A DNA stretch of 64,000 bases from positions 62,001-126,000 of the forward strand of contig CALEUX010000015.1 in the NCBI GenBank assembly GCA_937920475.1. Direction: 5' to 3'. The position numbers and the translations under genes were made by a program. Shown here in pieces: positions 28,345 to 36,308 of the stretch. The notes below the pieces were generated by a model. That model was not told the DNA's origin. It searched no databases and was given only the letters and a program-made list of their open reading frames with translations. Each line of letters begins with the position of its first letter. The first letter of the stretch is position 1. The stretch is from an uncultured Marinilabiliaceae bacterium (GTDB lineage Bacteria; Bacteroidota; Bacteroidia; Bacteroidales; Marinilabiliaceae).

Positions 28345-29745
28345 ATGGCTGAAAAACAAAGGACCATAGGAAAATCTGTTTCATTAAGTGGCCCGGGCCT
28401 TCATACCGGTGTTAACGTAACATTGACACTGAATGCTGCCGAAGAAAATTCAGGATTCCGCTTTAGAAGAGTTGACCTGGAAGGTCAGCCCGTGGTGCGT
28501 GCTTTGGTTGACCATGTGGTTTACACCCAGCGCGGCACTGTTTTGCAGGAAGGTGAAGCAAAAGTCAGCACCATTGAACACTGCCTGGCAGCATTACGCG
28601 GGCTTGGTGTCGACAACTGTTTGATAGATGTTACCGGGCCTGAGGCTCCCATTTTGGATGGTAGTTCGAAATTTTTCGTTGAAGCCATTCTCAGTGCAGG
28701 TTTTGTTGAACAAACTGCCGACCGCGAATATTTCGAGGTTCGTGAAAAAATGATGGTTGAAGACCCTGAAACCGGCAGCTACATTATTGCTTTGCCCGAC
28801 AACCATTTCTCTGCCCAGGTGATGATTTCGTTCGACAAGTCGCTTTTACTGGCCAACCAGTTTGCAACTCTGGAATCGCTCGATGACTTTGCACGTGAAA
28901 TTAGTCCCTGCCGTACGTTTGTGTTTCTACACGAATTGGAGCCATTGCTAAAAAACAACCTGATAAAAGGCGGCGACCTCGACAATGCCATCATTATTAT
29001 TGACAGGCCGGTTGAGCAAGACGAATTAGACCGATTGGCTACTCTCTTTAATAAACCAAAAGTTGAGGTAAAACCTACCGGTATACTGAATAACCTTGAA
29101 CTGCACTATACCAATGAACCAGCCCGCCATAAACTGCTGGATGTTATTGGCGACTTAACGCTATGCGGCAGTCCCGTTAAAGGAAGAATTATTGCCAGCA
29201 AACCCGGTCATAAAATCAATGCTGAATTTACAAAACTGTTGCGCAAAGAGATACGCAAGCGCCAGTTAAAGATTGATGCACCTTATTACGACCCTAACAA
29301 AGAGCCCATTTTTGATGTTAACCAGATAAAAAAGATGCTGCCACACCGATATCCTTTCCTGCTGATAGACAAAGTAATCAGTCTGGAGGAAAAAACAATT
29401 GTGGGCATCAAAAATGTGACAGCTAACGAACCGTTTTTTACAGGCCATTTCCCGGAAGAACCTGTAATGCCTGGTGTTTTGCTGGTTGAGGCCATGGCTC
29501 AGTGCGGAGGCATTCTGGTATTAAGCCAACTGGAAGACCCTCATACTTACAGCACCTATTTCCTAAAGCAGGACAATATTAAATTCCGCAAAAAAGTGGT
29601 TCCCGGCGATACCGTGATTTTTAAACTTGAAATGATGACTGAAATCCGCCGTGGTGTAGCAAATATGAAAGGTCTTGCTTTTGTGGGCGATACCATTGTG
29701 GCCGAGGGTGAATTTATGGCTCAAATTGCAAAAAACAAAGAATAA
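28345..29745 (+). CDS. lpxC/fabZ: LpxC deacetylase fused to FabZ dehydratase
   Basis: 466 residues. Residues 1-~310 form LpxC: GPGLHTGVNVTLTL, the zinc-site STIEHCLAAL and RHKLLDVIGDL. Residues about 320-466 form FabZ: MLPHRYPFLLIDKV, with the active His, and FTGHFPEEPVMPGVLLVEA. LpxC commits UDP-acyl-GlcNAc to lipid A, and FabZ dehydrates 3-hydroxyacyl-ACP, the same acyl pool. This fusion is normal for Bacteroidota and is good evidence for the phylum. Confidence 0.96.
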   Translation: MAEKQRTIGKSVSLSGPGLHTGVNVTLTLNAAEENSGFRFRRVDLEGQPVVRALVDHVVYTQRGTVLQEGEAKVSTIEHCLAALRGLGVDNCLIDVTGPEAPILDGSSKFFVEAILSAGFVEQTADREYFEVREKMMVEDPETGSYIIALPDNHFSAQVMISFDKSLLLANQFATLESLDDFAREISPCRTFVFLHELEPLLKNNLIKGGDLDNAIIIIDRPVEQDELDRLATLFNKPKVEVKPTGILNNLELHYTNEPARHKLLDVIGDLTLCGSPVKGRIIASKPGHKINAEFTKLLRKEIRKRQLKIDAPYYDPNKEPIFDVNQIKKMLPHRYPFLLIDKVISLEEKTIVGIKNVTANEPFFTGHFPEEPVMPGVLLVEAMAQCGGILVLSQLEDPHTYSTYFLKQDNIKFRKKVVPGDTVIFKLEMMTEIRRGVANMKGLAFVGDTIVAEGEFMAQIAKNKE

Positions 29746-29806
29746 TATAATTAGATTGAAGCCTCTATTCTTTGATATTGGCCTCAATAACACATAATCA
29801 GTTAAA

Positions 29807-30604
29807 ATGAAGCAACCATTAGCATATATCCATCCAGAGGCAAAAATTGCCCCCAACGTGGTTATTGAACCTTTTGTTACCATCGATAAAAACGTAATTA
29901 TTGCAGAAGGCACAAGAGTAGGTAGTAATGCCACCATTTTAGAGGGCACCCGTATTGGAAAAAATTGCAACATTTTCCCGGGAGCCGTTATTGGAGCTAT
30001 TCCTCAAGATTTGAAATTTGTTGGCGAAGAAACCACCGTTGAGATTGGCGACAATACCACCATTCGGGAATTTGTTACCATTAACCGGGGCACCAAAGCA
30101 AAAGGAAAAACTGTGGTAGGCAATAATTGTCTGCTAATGGCTTATGTGCATGTGGCTCACGATTGTATTATCGGCAATCAGGTAATACTTGTTAACAGTG
30201 TTCAGGTGGCAGGCGAAGTGGTTATTGACGATTGGGCCATTGTTGGCGGAACATCTGCGGTGCATCAGTTTGTGCACATTGGTGCGCATGTAATGGTTTC
30301 AGGTGGTTCGCTGGTTAGCAAAGACATTCCGCCATATGTAAAAGCCGGACGCAACCCATTGTCGTATGCCGGGGTTAATTCCATTGGCCTGCGCCGTCGA
30401 AACTTTACAAATGAGCAAATTCGCGACATTCAGGACTGCTATCGGATGTTATTCCAGTCGAGCCTGAACAACTCCGATGCCATAGCCCGCATTGAAGCTG
30501 AACTGCCAGCCTCGAAAGAGCGCGATGAAATTATCCTTTTTGTAAAAAATTCCCAGCGGGGCATCATAAAAGGCTACAAGCAGGGACTTGGCGTAGAAGA
30601 ATAA
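29807..30604 (+). CDS. lpxA: UDP-N-acetylglucosamine O-acyltransferase
   Basis: 265 residues, standard length. Hexapeptide repeats begin at residue 5 (AYIHPEAKIAPNVVIEPF). The catalytic His is in YVHVAHDCIIGNQV near 122, and the C-terminal helical part is GLRRRNFTNEQIRDI. It adds the first acyl chain to UDP-GlcNAc in lipid A synthesis. Its stop is followed 27 nt later by repeat copy 2, which can fold as a terminator. Confidence 0.95.
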   Translation: MKQPLAYIHPEAKIAPNVVIEPFVTIDKNVIIAEGTRVGSNATILEGTRIGKNCNIFPGAVIGAIPQDLKFVGEETTVEIGDNTTIREFVTINRGTKAKGKTVVGNNCLLMAYVHVAHDCIIGNQVILVNSVQVAGEVVIDDWAIVGGTSAVHQFVHIGAHVMVSGGSLVSKDIPPYVKAGRNPLSYAGVNSIGLRRRNFTNEQIRDIQDCYRMLFQSSLNNSDAIARIEAELPASKERDEIILFVKNSQRGIIKGYKQGLGVEE

Positions 30605-30630
30605 TCGCTCGCAGGAAAAACCATAAAAAA

Positions 30631-30741
30631 GAGGGAGTCTCAAAAGTCAGAGACACCCTCTTTTTATTCGTACTCCTACCCGAGTAGTTTTTCAAATACT
30701 CAATTTTCAGAGCCTTAAAAAAACTTATGAGACAGCCTCTT
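30631..30741. repeat. ~112-bp dispersed repeat, copy 2
   Basis: Same orientation as copy 1. It opens GAGGGAGTCTCAAAAGTCAG, one mismatch from a perfect 11-bp hairpin with GAGACACCCTC, then runs into CTTTTTATTC, a terminator-like end after lpxA. It ends TATGAGACAGCCTCTT. The interior matches the other copies. Confidence 0.88.
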
Positions 30742-30743
30742 AT

Positions 30744-31077
30744 TTATACTTTATCACTATTGTCCGATAAAAAATCCATTCTTCGTTTAAGTGCTCTCCC
30801 GATGAATCGGGATTACTTTTTTTATTCATTCGTGTTTTCTTTTTAAGGCATTCATGATCCGCTTCGCTCCACTTCAGCAAAAAAAGTAAGCACATTTTGC
30901 TTTGAGTGAGAGCAGTGAGCAAACTTGTTTGCATCAATGCCGAGCGTAGCAAAATTCAACGGACTTAAAAAATGCCGCCGCTGAATATAATTTCCTAAAA
31001 ATCACTGGTTTCCTTATGTACAAACACATTCAAATAAATTCTAAAAAATTAATCGGACACTAATGATACTTTATTAA
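30744..31077. mobile_element. Possible decayed insertion-element remnant with inverted ends
   Basis: Left arm ATCACTATTGTCCGAT (minus strand ATCGGACAATAGTGAT) at about 30753-30768 and right arm ATCGGACACTAATGAT at 31051-31066 are inverted copies matching at 14 of 16 bases. About 280 bp lie between them with no credible ORF. The inside holds a TCCCGATGAATCGGGA palindrome at 30797-30812 and a low-complexity CGCTCC/CAGCAAA stretch. This looks like a deleted insertion sequence or a MITE. I cannot name the family. Confidence 0.5.
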
Positions 31078-31108
31078 AGCGCGCATTAAATAACCACAAC
31101 TTTTGAGG

Positions 31109-31132
31109 GTAAATATTCCAGTAAATATTCCA
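31109..31132. repeat. Two exact tandem 12-bp repeats ahead of the toxin-antitoxin genes
   Basis: GTAAATATTCCA occurs twice head to tail, ending about 35 nt before the TAAATTTG promoter box of the antitoxin gene. Direct repeats at about one helical turn are a common layout for repressor binding, so an autoregulatory operator is plausible. Confidence 0.6.
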
Positions 31133-31166
31133 CATCTTTAGTCTTCCAAAACCAAGTTTTAATGGT

Positions 31167-31174
31167 TAAATTTG
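31167..31174 (+). promoter_or_regulatory. -7 box of the toxin-antitoxin operon
   Basis: TAAATTTG is a perfect TAnnTTTG match, 13 nt before the antitoxin ATG at 31187, so the transcript would have almost no leader. A TTG -33 was not found at normal spacing. Confidence 0.45.
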
Positions 31175-31186
31175 TTACAGATAAAA

Positions 31187-31426
31187 ATGGAGAATATGAA
31201 TTTAGAGGCAAGAAAAATAAACTTAATCAATTGGATTTCATCTGTTCAGGAAGAAGAAATCTTAGCTCGTATTGAAACGTTGCAAAAAGAGCGGTCTGAT
31301 TGGTGGGACAGAGTTAGTAGTGAAGATAAAAAGGCAATTCATGAGGGTCTCCAACAACTTGACAAAGGCGAATATTATACACGTTCGCAGATTAGGGATA
31401 AGATTAAAGAAAAATATAATCTCTAA
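31187..31426 (+). CDS. Antitoxin-like small protein
   Basis: 79 residues from the ATG at 31187. The track start at 31172 is a TTG codon overlapping the promoter box. MNLEARKINLINWISSVQ, an acidic helical middle (EEEILARIETLQKERSDWW) and a basic tail resemble the short antitoxins paired with ParE/RelE-type toxins in Bacteroidota. It would neutralise the toxin and probably repress its own promoter. The toxin starts 3 nt after its stop, the usual operon layout. The exact family is not known to me. Confidence 0.75.
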   Translation: MENMNLEARKINLINWISSVQEEEILARIETLQKERSDWWDRVSSEDKKAIHEGLQQLDKGEYYTRSQIRDKIKEKYNL

Positions 31427-31429
31427 CAG

Positions 31430-31729
31430 ATGCCATTTGAAGTAAGGTATTCAACAAGGGCATATTCTGAATATGAAGAAATATTGGATTATGTTCTTGA
31501 GAAGTTTGGTGCAGTTTCAGCAGCAAAAGTAGACGCCCATTTTGAAGAAGTGATTGACCAAATTGCAATAAATCCATACTTATTCCCATATTCTAATAAA
31601 CATAAGAATCTCCGGCGCTGCGTAATAAGCCCGCAAACTACTTTATATTATCGATTTAATGGAGACTGCGTTGAATTGGCAAGTTTTAGAGGCAATAAGA
31701 TGAATCCTAAAACAATAGGATTGTTATAA
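31430..31729 (+). CDS. RelE/ParE-superfamily toxin
   Basis: 99 residues, the size of the family. FEVRYSTRAYSEYEEILDYV is the typical first strand and helix, INPYLFPYSNKHKNLRRCVI the central part, and TTLYYRFNGDCVELASFRGN the C-terminal sheet with ParE-like hallmarks. RelE members cut mRNA on ribosomes and ParE members poison gyrase; sequence reading favours ParE-like but does not settle it. Its stop lies 5-6 nt before repeat copy 3. Confidence 0.82.
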   Translation: MPFEVRYSTRAYSEYEEILDYVLEKFGAVSAAKVDAHFEEVIDQIAINPYLFPYSNKHKNLRRCVISPQTTLYYRFNGDCVELASFRGNKMNPKTIGLL

Positions 31730-31734
31730 AATAA

Positions 31735-31847
31735 AGAGGCTGTCTCATAAGTTTTTTTAAGGCTCTGAAAATTGAGTATTTGAAAAACTACTCGGGTAGG
31801 AGTACGAATAAAAAGAGGGTGTCTCTGACTTTTGAGACACCCTCTTT
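31735..31847. repeat. ~112-bp dispersed repeat, copy 3 (inverted)
   Basis: Opposite orientation to copies 1 and 2. It opens GAGGCTGTCTCATAAG and ends in a perfect hairpin, GAGGGTGTCTC-TGACTTTT-GAGACACCCTC, an 11-bp stem with an 8-nt loop and T or A runs on both sides. It can act as a bidirectional terminator for the toxin gene and for pdxA, whose stop is about 32 nt away. Confidence 0.9.
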
Positions 31848-31878
31848 GATATTAATTTTTTTAGATTCAAAAACAAAC

Positions 31879-32940
31879 CTACTCATCGACACCCAAAGAG
31901 TTAACATCAACCGATTTAAGCGGATTGGCCGTTAATTCTTTGTATTGTTTACGGTTATTAAATACATCAATAGCCATATAAATAGCCGCCAAAAAAGATT
32001 CCTCGCTGGCCTCGTTCTGTCCGGTAATTTCAAAGGCCGTTCCATGGTCGGGTGAAGTACGAATAACCGATAAGCCCGCAGTAAAATTAACACCGGTTGC
32101 AAATGCCAGTGCCTTAAAGGGTGTTAAGCCCTGGTCGTGGTACATAGCCAAAACGGCATCGAAGGTCGATATTTGGTCAGCTCCAAACAAGCCATCGGCG
32201 GCATAAGGCCCAAAGGCCATAATTCCTTCCTGACGCGCCGTTTCAAGTGCTGGTATTATAACATCAATTTCTTCTTTGCCAAGCAAACCATTATCACCGG
32301 CGTGCGGGTTCAACCCCAAAACAGCAATTCTGGGCTTCCGGATAATAAAGTCGACCTTTAAAGTTTGGTTCAAAATCCGAAGCTTCTCAAGAATTAACTC
32401 TTTTGATATAGCAGTGCTCACTTCTTTTAATGGAATATGCCCTGTTACCACTCCTACACGCAGCTTATCGCTCACCATCAGCATCAGTGGCTGGCCACTA
32501 AACTCTTTCGCCAGAAATTCAGTATGGCCGGGAAAATCAAATTTTGTTGATTGAATAACTTTTTTGTTGATGGGTGCGGTTACCAAAACATCAATTGCGC
32601 CTTTCTTCAGTTCTTCAACCGCTTTTTCAAGTGCCAGAAAAGCAGCTTCACCGCTAGCCTCGGTGGGTTTCCCTAACTCAACACGCACATTATCGTCGAG
32701 ACAATTAACAATATTAATACGTTTGCTATGGGCTTCATCGCCCGAACGAATGCTATTAAGACTTATACTTGGTAAGTTCAGTGCCTTTCGATGATAAGCG
32801 GCTACTTTAGACGAACCATAAATAACCGGTGTACACATTTCAAGCATCCGTGGGTCGGCCAAGGCTTTAAAAATAACCTCATAGCCAATTCCGTTTATAT
32901 CGCCCTGGGTAATCCCAACTTTAATTTTATCGCTGCTCAT
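31879..32940 (-). CDS. pdxA: 4-hydroxythreonine-4-phosphate dehydrogenase
   Basis: 353 residues. GITQGDINGIGYEV opens the fold. VTAPINKKVIQ, FPGHTEFLAKEF and MYHDQGLTPFKAL contain the metal-binding His residues (near 136, 211 and 272 by family pattern). It oxidises 4-phosphohydroxy-threonine in vitamin B6 synthesis. The stop faces repeat copy 3. Confidence 0.93.
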   Translation of the reverse strand: MSSDKIKVGITQGDINGIGYEVIFKALADPRMLEMCTPVIYGSSKVAAYHRKALNLPSISLNSIRSGDEAHSKRINIVNCLDDNVRVELGKPTEASGEAAFLALEKAVEELKKGAIDVLVTAPINKKVIQSTKFDFPGHTEFLAKEFSGQPLMLMVSDKLRVGVVTGHIPLKEVSTAISKELILEKLRILNQTLKVDFIIRKPRIAVLGLNPHAGDNGLLGKEEIDVIIPALETARQEGIMAFGPYAADGLFGADQISTFDAVLAMYHDQGLTPFKALAFATGVNFTAGLSVIRTSPDHGTAFEITGQNEASEESFLAAIYMAIDVFNNRKQYKELTANPLKSVDVNSLGVDE

Positions 32941-33008
32941 ATTGATGGTGTAAATGAGTTGTCATAAACTCCTTAAAAATACATCTGATTTTTGGATTGA
33001 TAAAGCTA

Positions 33009-34481
33009 TCAGCAAACTTCTTTATTGTTGTTGCATTTATAATGCTCTGCAATATACTCTAAAAAGGCATACAGCAAGCGCACCCCGGTTCCTGTACCTC
33101 CAATCCCGCGATAGTTTGATTCGGCTGAAAGATAAGCCGGACCGGCAATATCAAGGTGAATCCATGGAGCATCCACAAACCTGGATAGAAATTTTCCGGC
33201 AGTAATGGCGCCACCTTCGCGTCCTCCCAAATTTTTAATATCTGCCACTTCCGATTTTATGGCAGCATCATAATCATCCCAGAAAGGAAACCATACCACC
33301 CGTTCGCAAACCTCATCGCCAATGCGGGCAAGCTCTTCCTTAATAGCTTCATCAGCAGTACCCATGGCCACTATGCCATGTTCGCCAATGGCCATTGCCG
33401 CACTGCCTGTAAGCGTAGCCAGATCTATTACCAGTTCGGGGTTGTAATGTTTTGAAAAACTGAGCGCATCGGCCAGAATCAATCGGCCCTCAGCATCGGT
33501 ATTGATAATTTCAACAGTTGTACCGCTGTGCATTTTCAGAATATCGCCCGGCACAATGGCATTGCCGCCAGGGCGGTTATCGGTTGCAGGTATTAAGCCT
33601 ACAACATACAAAGGCACATTATTAATGGCAATGGCCGACATGGCCCCCAGTACCGATGCAGCTCCGCTCATATCACATTTCATGGTATCAAGACTGCCGG
33701 GAACAGTTTTCAGGTTTATGCCACCTGTATCGAACACAACGCCTTTACCAACCAACACATAAGGCTTTTCATTAAGCGCATTATCGGGCCTCCACTCCAT
33801 GGTGGTAAAAGTTGGCGGGTCGATACTTCCTTTGTTAACCGCCAGTAATCCGCCCATTTTAAGCGATTCTATTTTCTTCTTATTGAAAACTTCGGTTTTA
33901 ATACCCAGCTTATTCCCCAAATTAACAGCCACTTCGCCTAATTGCTCTGCATTAAGATGCCCAACCGGCTCGTTGACTAAATCGCGTGCCAAAAACACTG
34001 ATTCGCAAACATTGGCCAATGCCGAGAGCTTGCATCCGGTAACATCGGGACTAACCAGCATAACCTCAATATCGGTTTCCGGTTTGGCATTGGTTTTATA
34101 CTTATTAAACGAATAAGAGCCTAAAATGACACCTTCGGCCAGAGCCAAAATGAATGCAGGGCTACTGGCTAAATCGAAAAGTGCCAGCGATGTTAACGAC
34201 TCTTCTTTAACTTGTTTAATAATGGCAGCCCCATGCCGTCGTAAATCTTCCTTTACCAATGGCAGTGATTTGGCTTCATCCGTTAAAATAACAAAAACCA
34301 ACTGGTCGAGCCGATTCAAAACAAAGAACTTTTTCTTCGGGTCGTTTTCGAGTTTTTTATGTAGGTATTGAAGTTCCTTGTCAGAAACACTGAAATCATT
34401 AAGCACTTTTAAATCCGGAACAATAAAAGCTTTGCTGCTGTTCTCCGGTATATTAATGGCTATTCTTACTTTAACTGACAT
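33009..34481 (-). CDS. pepA: M17 leucyl aminopeptidase
   Basis: 490 residues. The C-terminal catalytic half carries VGKGVVFDTGGINLK with the metal-site Lys and Asp, the signature NTDAEGRLILADAL, and the HLDIAGPAY region near the end. It removes N-terminal residues from peptides in the cytoplasm with two metal ions. The symbol is by family and may differ in this organism. The N-terminal 170 residues are less conserved, as usual. Confidence 0.93.
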   Translation of the reverse strand: MSVKVRIAINIPENSSKAFIVPDLKVLNDFSVSDKELQYLHKKLENDPKKKFFVLNRLDQLVFVILTDEAKSLPLVKEDLRRHGAAIIKQVKEESLTSLALFDLASSPAFILALAEGVILGSYSFNKYKTNAKPETDIEVMLVSPDVTGCKLSALANVCESVFLARDLVNEPVGHLNAEQLGEVAVNLGNKLGIKTEVFNKKKIESLKMGGLLAVNKGSIDPPTFTTMEWRPDNALNEKPYVLVGKGVVFDTGGINLKTVPGSLDTMKCDMSGAASVLGAMSAIAINNVPLYVVGLIPATDNRPGGNAIVPGDILKMHSGTTVEIINTDAEGRLILADALSFSKHYNPELVIDLATLTGSAAMAIGEHGIVAMGTADEAIKEELARIGDEVCERVVWFPFWDDYDAAIKSEVADIKNLGGREGGAITAGKFLSRFVDAPWIHLDIAGPAYLSAESNYRGIGGTGTGVRLLYAFLEYIAEHYKCNNNKEVC

Positions 34482-34828
34482 AAATTTAGATTATTAGACA
34501 AATAGATTGTTAGACGTTAGAAAAAAGAAGATGGAAATCAATAACTAAACAACCGTTTAAATTTTATATTGAAATTTTTATTAAGATGGTTAGATTTAAG
34601 ATTATTAGACTGATAGATAAGTCTGGAAAGATGCTAAGACATCTATAAAAGCTTACAAATCTTCTCTATCTTTCTTGCATCTAAATATCTTATTTCTAAA
34701 ATTAAACGGTTTATAAACCTAAAATAATCTCATTTCATCCGTTAATAATTTTTAGGCTATGGTTGGATGGAACTCCATGTTTGCTATTTTCATTGATGTT
34801 TGTGTTTTAGTAAACATGTTCGTTTCAT
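34482..34828. other. 347-bp AT-rich gap with short repeated words
   Basis: Nothing coding. AGATTATTAGAC occurs twice (34488-34499 and 34599-34610), among other TTAGA words. No promoter box for the aminopeptidase gene was found. I see no known RNA. Confidence 0.5.
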
Positions 34829-35209
34829 CTATTTATCCTGATTTTTTTGTTTAAACCACTCACGGGTTAACACCTTTTTAAGTTCACGGTGAATAATGAG
34901 TTCGGTAACAATGGCAGCATATGGTTGTCCGGTCATCTCGTTTTGGTACATTTCTATTTCTTTTTGGCCAATATCAATTCTATAGAGTAATCCCAAAAAA
35001 CGCGAATGGCTGTTCTGCAGAAGTTCTTCCACATGAACAACCATTTGCTGCGATAGTTCATCATAAAAAGTGCTGGCATTTCCCGAGAAAGCGATGTCGA
35101 TATTAAACTCACCAAAATCCTTGATGATTTGAGCTGCTGTTTCCTTAATCAGGTCGTCGCGACGAGCAGCCTTGCTAAGCTCACTTTTCGAAAATGCGGG
35201 CAGCGCCAT
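34829..35209 (-). CDS. Conserved-looking protein of unknown function
   Basis: 126 residues, no signal peptide or membrane segment. The start MALPAFSKSELSKAARRDDL is basic, and the middle and end are helical (DELSQQMVVHVEELL, LIIHRELKKVLTREWF). I do not recognise a family. It starts 3 nt after the DUF4837 gene stop, so it is co-transcribed with it. Codon use looks like its neighbours. Confidence 0.7.
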   Translation of the reverse strand: MALPAFSKSELSKAARRDDLIKETAAQIIKDFGEFNIDIAFSGNASTFYDELSQQMVVHVEELLQNSHSRFLGLLYRIDIGQKEIEMYQNEMTGQPYAAIVTELIIHRELKKVLTREWFKQKNQDK

Positions 35210-35212
35210 TTG

Positions 35213-36226
35213 TTACTGAGCCTCCTCTTCTTTATCGGTGGGGAATTTTAAAGAATAGAGAATGGATTCAACCTGCCAAACAAAATTCCGTTTGTTGGGT
35301 TTTTCAGGCGAATAAACATATCCGTCGGTAACCACAACCCGATTGTTGGCAACATCGTGGTGGGCAAACAATACAAAAGGGCCTCCCATAGGGTAACCGA
35401 TGACTTTCCAAAGTCCTCTTAACTCAACCACATCGTGCCCATTCACTTTTAATGTTTTATAGGTAATTGGCAAATCGTATTCGGTCGACATAAATGAACT
35501 ATCAACCGGCCCGGGTACGTTCATTCGCAAGGTAGAGTCTCGTTTATTCAGAAGAAACTCTTTTGAAAAAGTACCTTCTCCTACATAATCGAACGAATAA
35601 ATAAAAACACCCTGACTGGTAAGCTGGGTTTCGTTGCTTAACCATGTAAAGTTTTCAGACGACGACTGGTTCTGTTTAAAATTGTTGGGAACCACAAAGC
35701 CAACATTCCATTTATCGCTCACCATTTTGGTGAGTTCGGCACTGCTGAATTTGGTATAAAAGCGTAAACTGCGCTGACGCTCGGCCCTCACAAAAAAGCC
35801 CAGAATGCGTAACTCATCCTCTTCAATAATTTCGAGGAATCGCTCAGGCGATTTGGCTTCGATACGCATTAAAGCCTGTTCGCGCGCCCAGGCATTCTGA
35901 GTGAAAAATTTAACGCCTTCTTCTTCCACATCGGGCGATATTTTGGTAATTATGAGGTTACGAAATACTTTCATGTGGTCGGAAAATGCGCGATGCGGCA
36001 CAATGGAGAGGTTAAAAAGATTCTCAACCTGCGGCAATCCCATCATCGGCTGCGTTAACATTTCGATGGCTCTTTCGCCCGGTTCTGAGTTTCTCCATTT
36101 ATCATCCATCACCATCAGCATCTCTCCCATCGACCCTGTTATATTCGGTTTCGTATTTCCGGAATCTTTGCACCCGGCTACAAGTATTACAAATAATATA
36201 AGCAGAGAAAATTTAAATGTTCTCAT
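35213..36226 (-). CDS. DUF4837-family lipoprotein
   Basis: 337 residues from the ATG at 36226; the track start adds 13 unlikely residues. A signal peptide ends in lipobox LVAGC, so it is probably lipid-anchored. NITGSMGEMLMVMDDKWRN and the later RDSTLRMNVPGPVDSSFMST region fit the DUF4837 family found in Bacteroidota. Its function is unknown. It lies between a transglycosylase and the unknown 126-residue gene on the same strand, which suggests an envelope role. Confidence 0.8.
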   Translation of the reverse strand: MRTFKFSLLILFVILVAGCKDSGNTKPNITGSMGEMLMVMDDKWRNSEPGERAIEMLTQPMMGLPQVENLFNLSIVPHRAFSDHMKVFRNLIITKISPDVEEEGVKFFTQNAWAREQALMRIEAKSPERFLEIIEEDELRILGFFVRAERQRSLRFYTKFSSAELTKMVSDKWNVGFVVPNNFKQNQSSSENFTWLSNETQLTSQGVFIYSFDYVGEGTFSKEFLLNKRDSTLRMNVPGPVDSSFMSTEYDLPITYKTLKVNGHDVVELRGLWKVIGYPMGGPFVLFAHHDVANNRVVVTDGYVYSPEKPNKRNFVWQVESILYSLKFPTDKEEEAQ

Positions 36227-36308
36227 GGTGTTATTTTTTCGTTTAAAAACTGCTATCGGGTTCAAGTTACAAAAAAAAGCAAATAAGAGAAAATCAAAAC
36301 TGTTTGTT

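Noticed and set aside
30740-30952. 70-codon minus-strand ORF in the insertion-like remnant
   Set aside because: Low-complexity, no family likeness, overlaps the inverted arm. It may be a fossil piece but cannot be called a gene.
31172-31186. TTG start of the antitoxin gene given by the ORF track
   Set aside because: It lies within the -7 promoter box; the ATG at 31187 is better.
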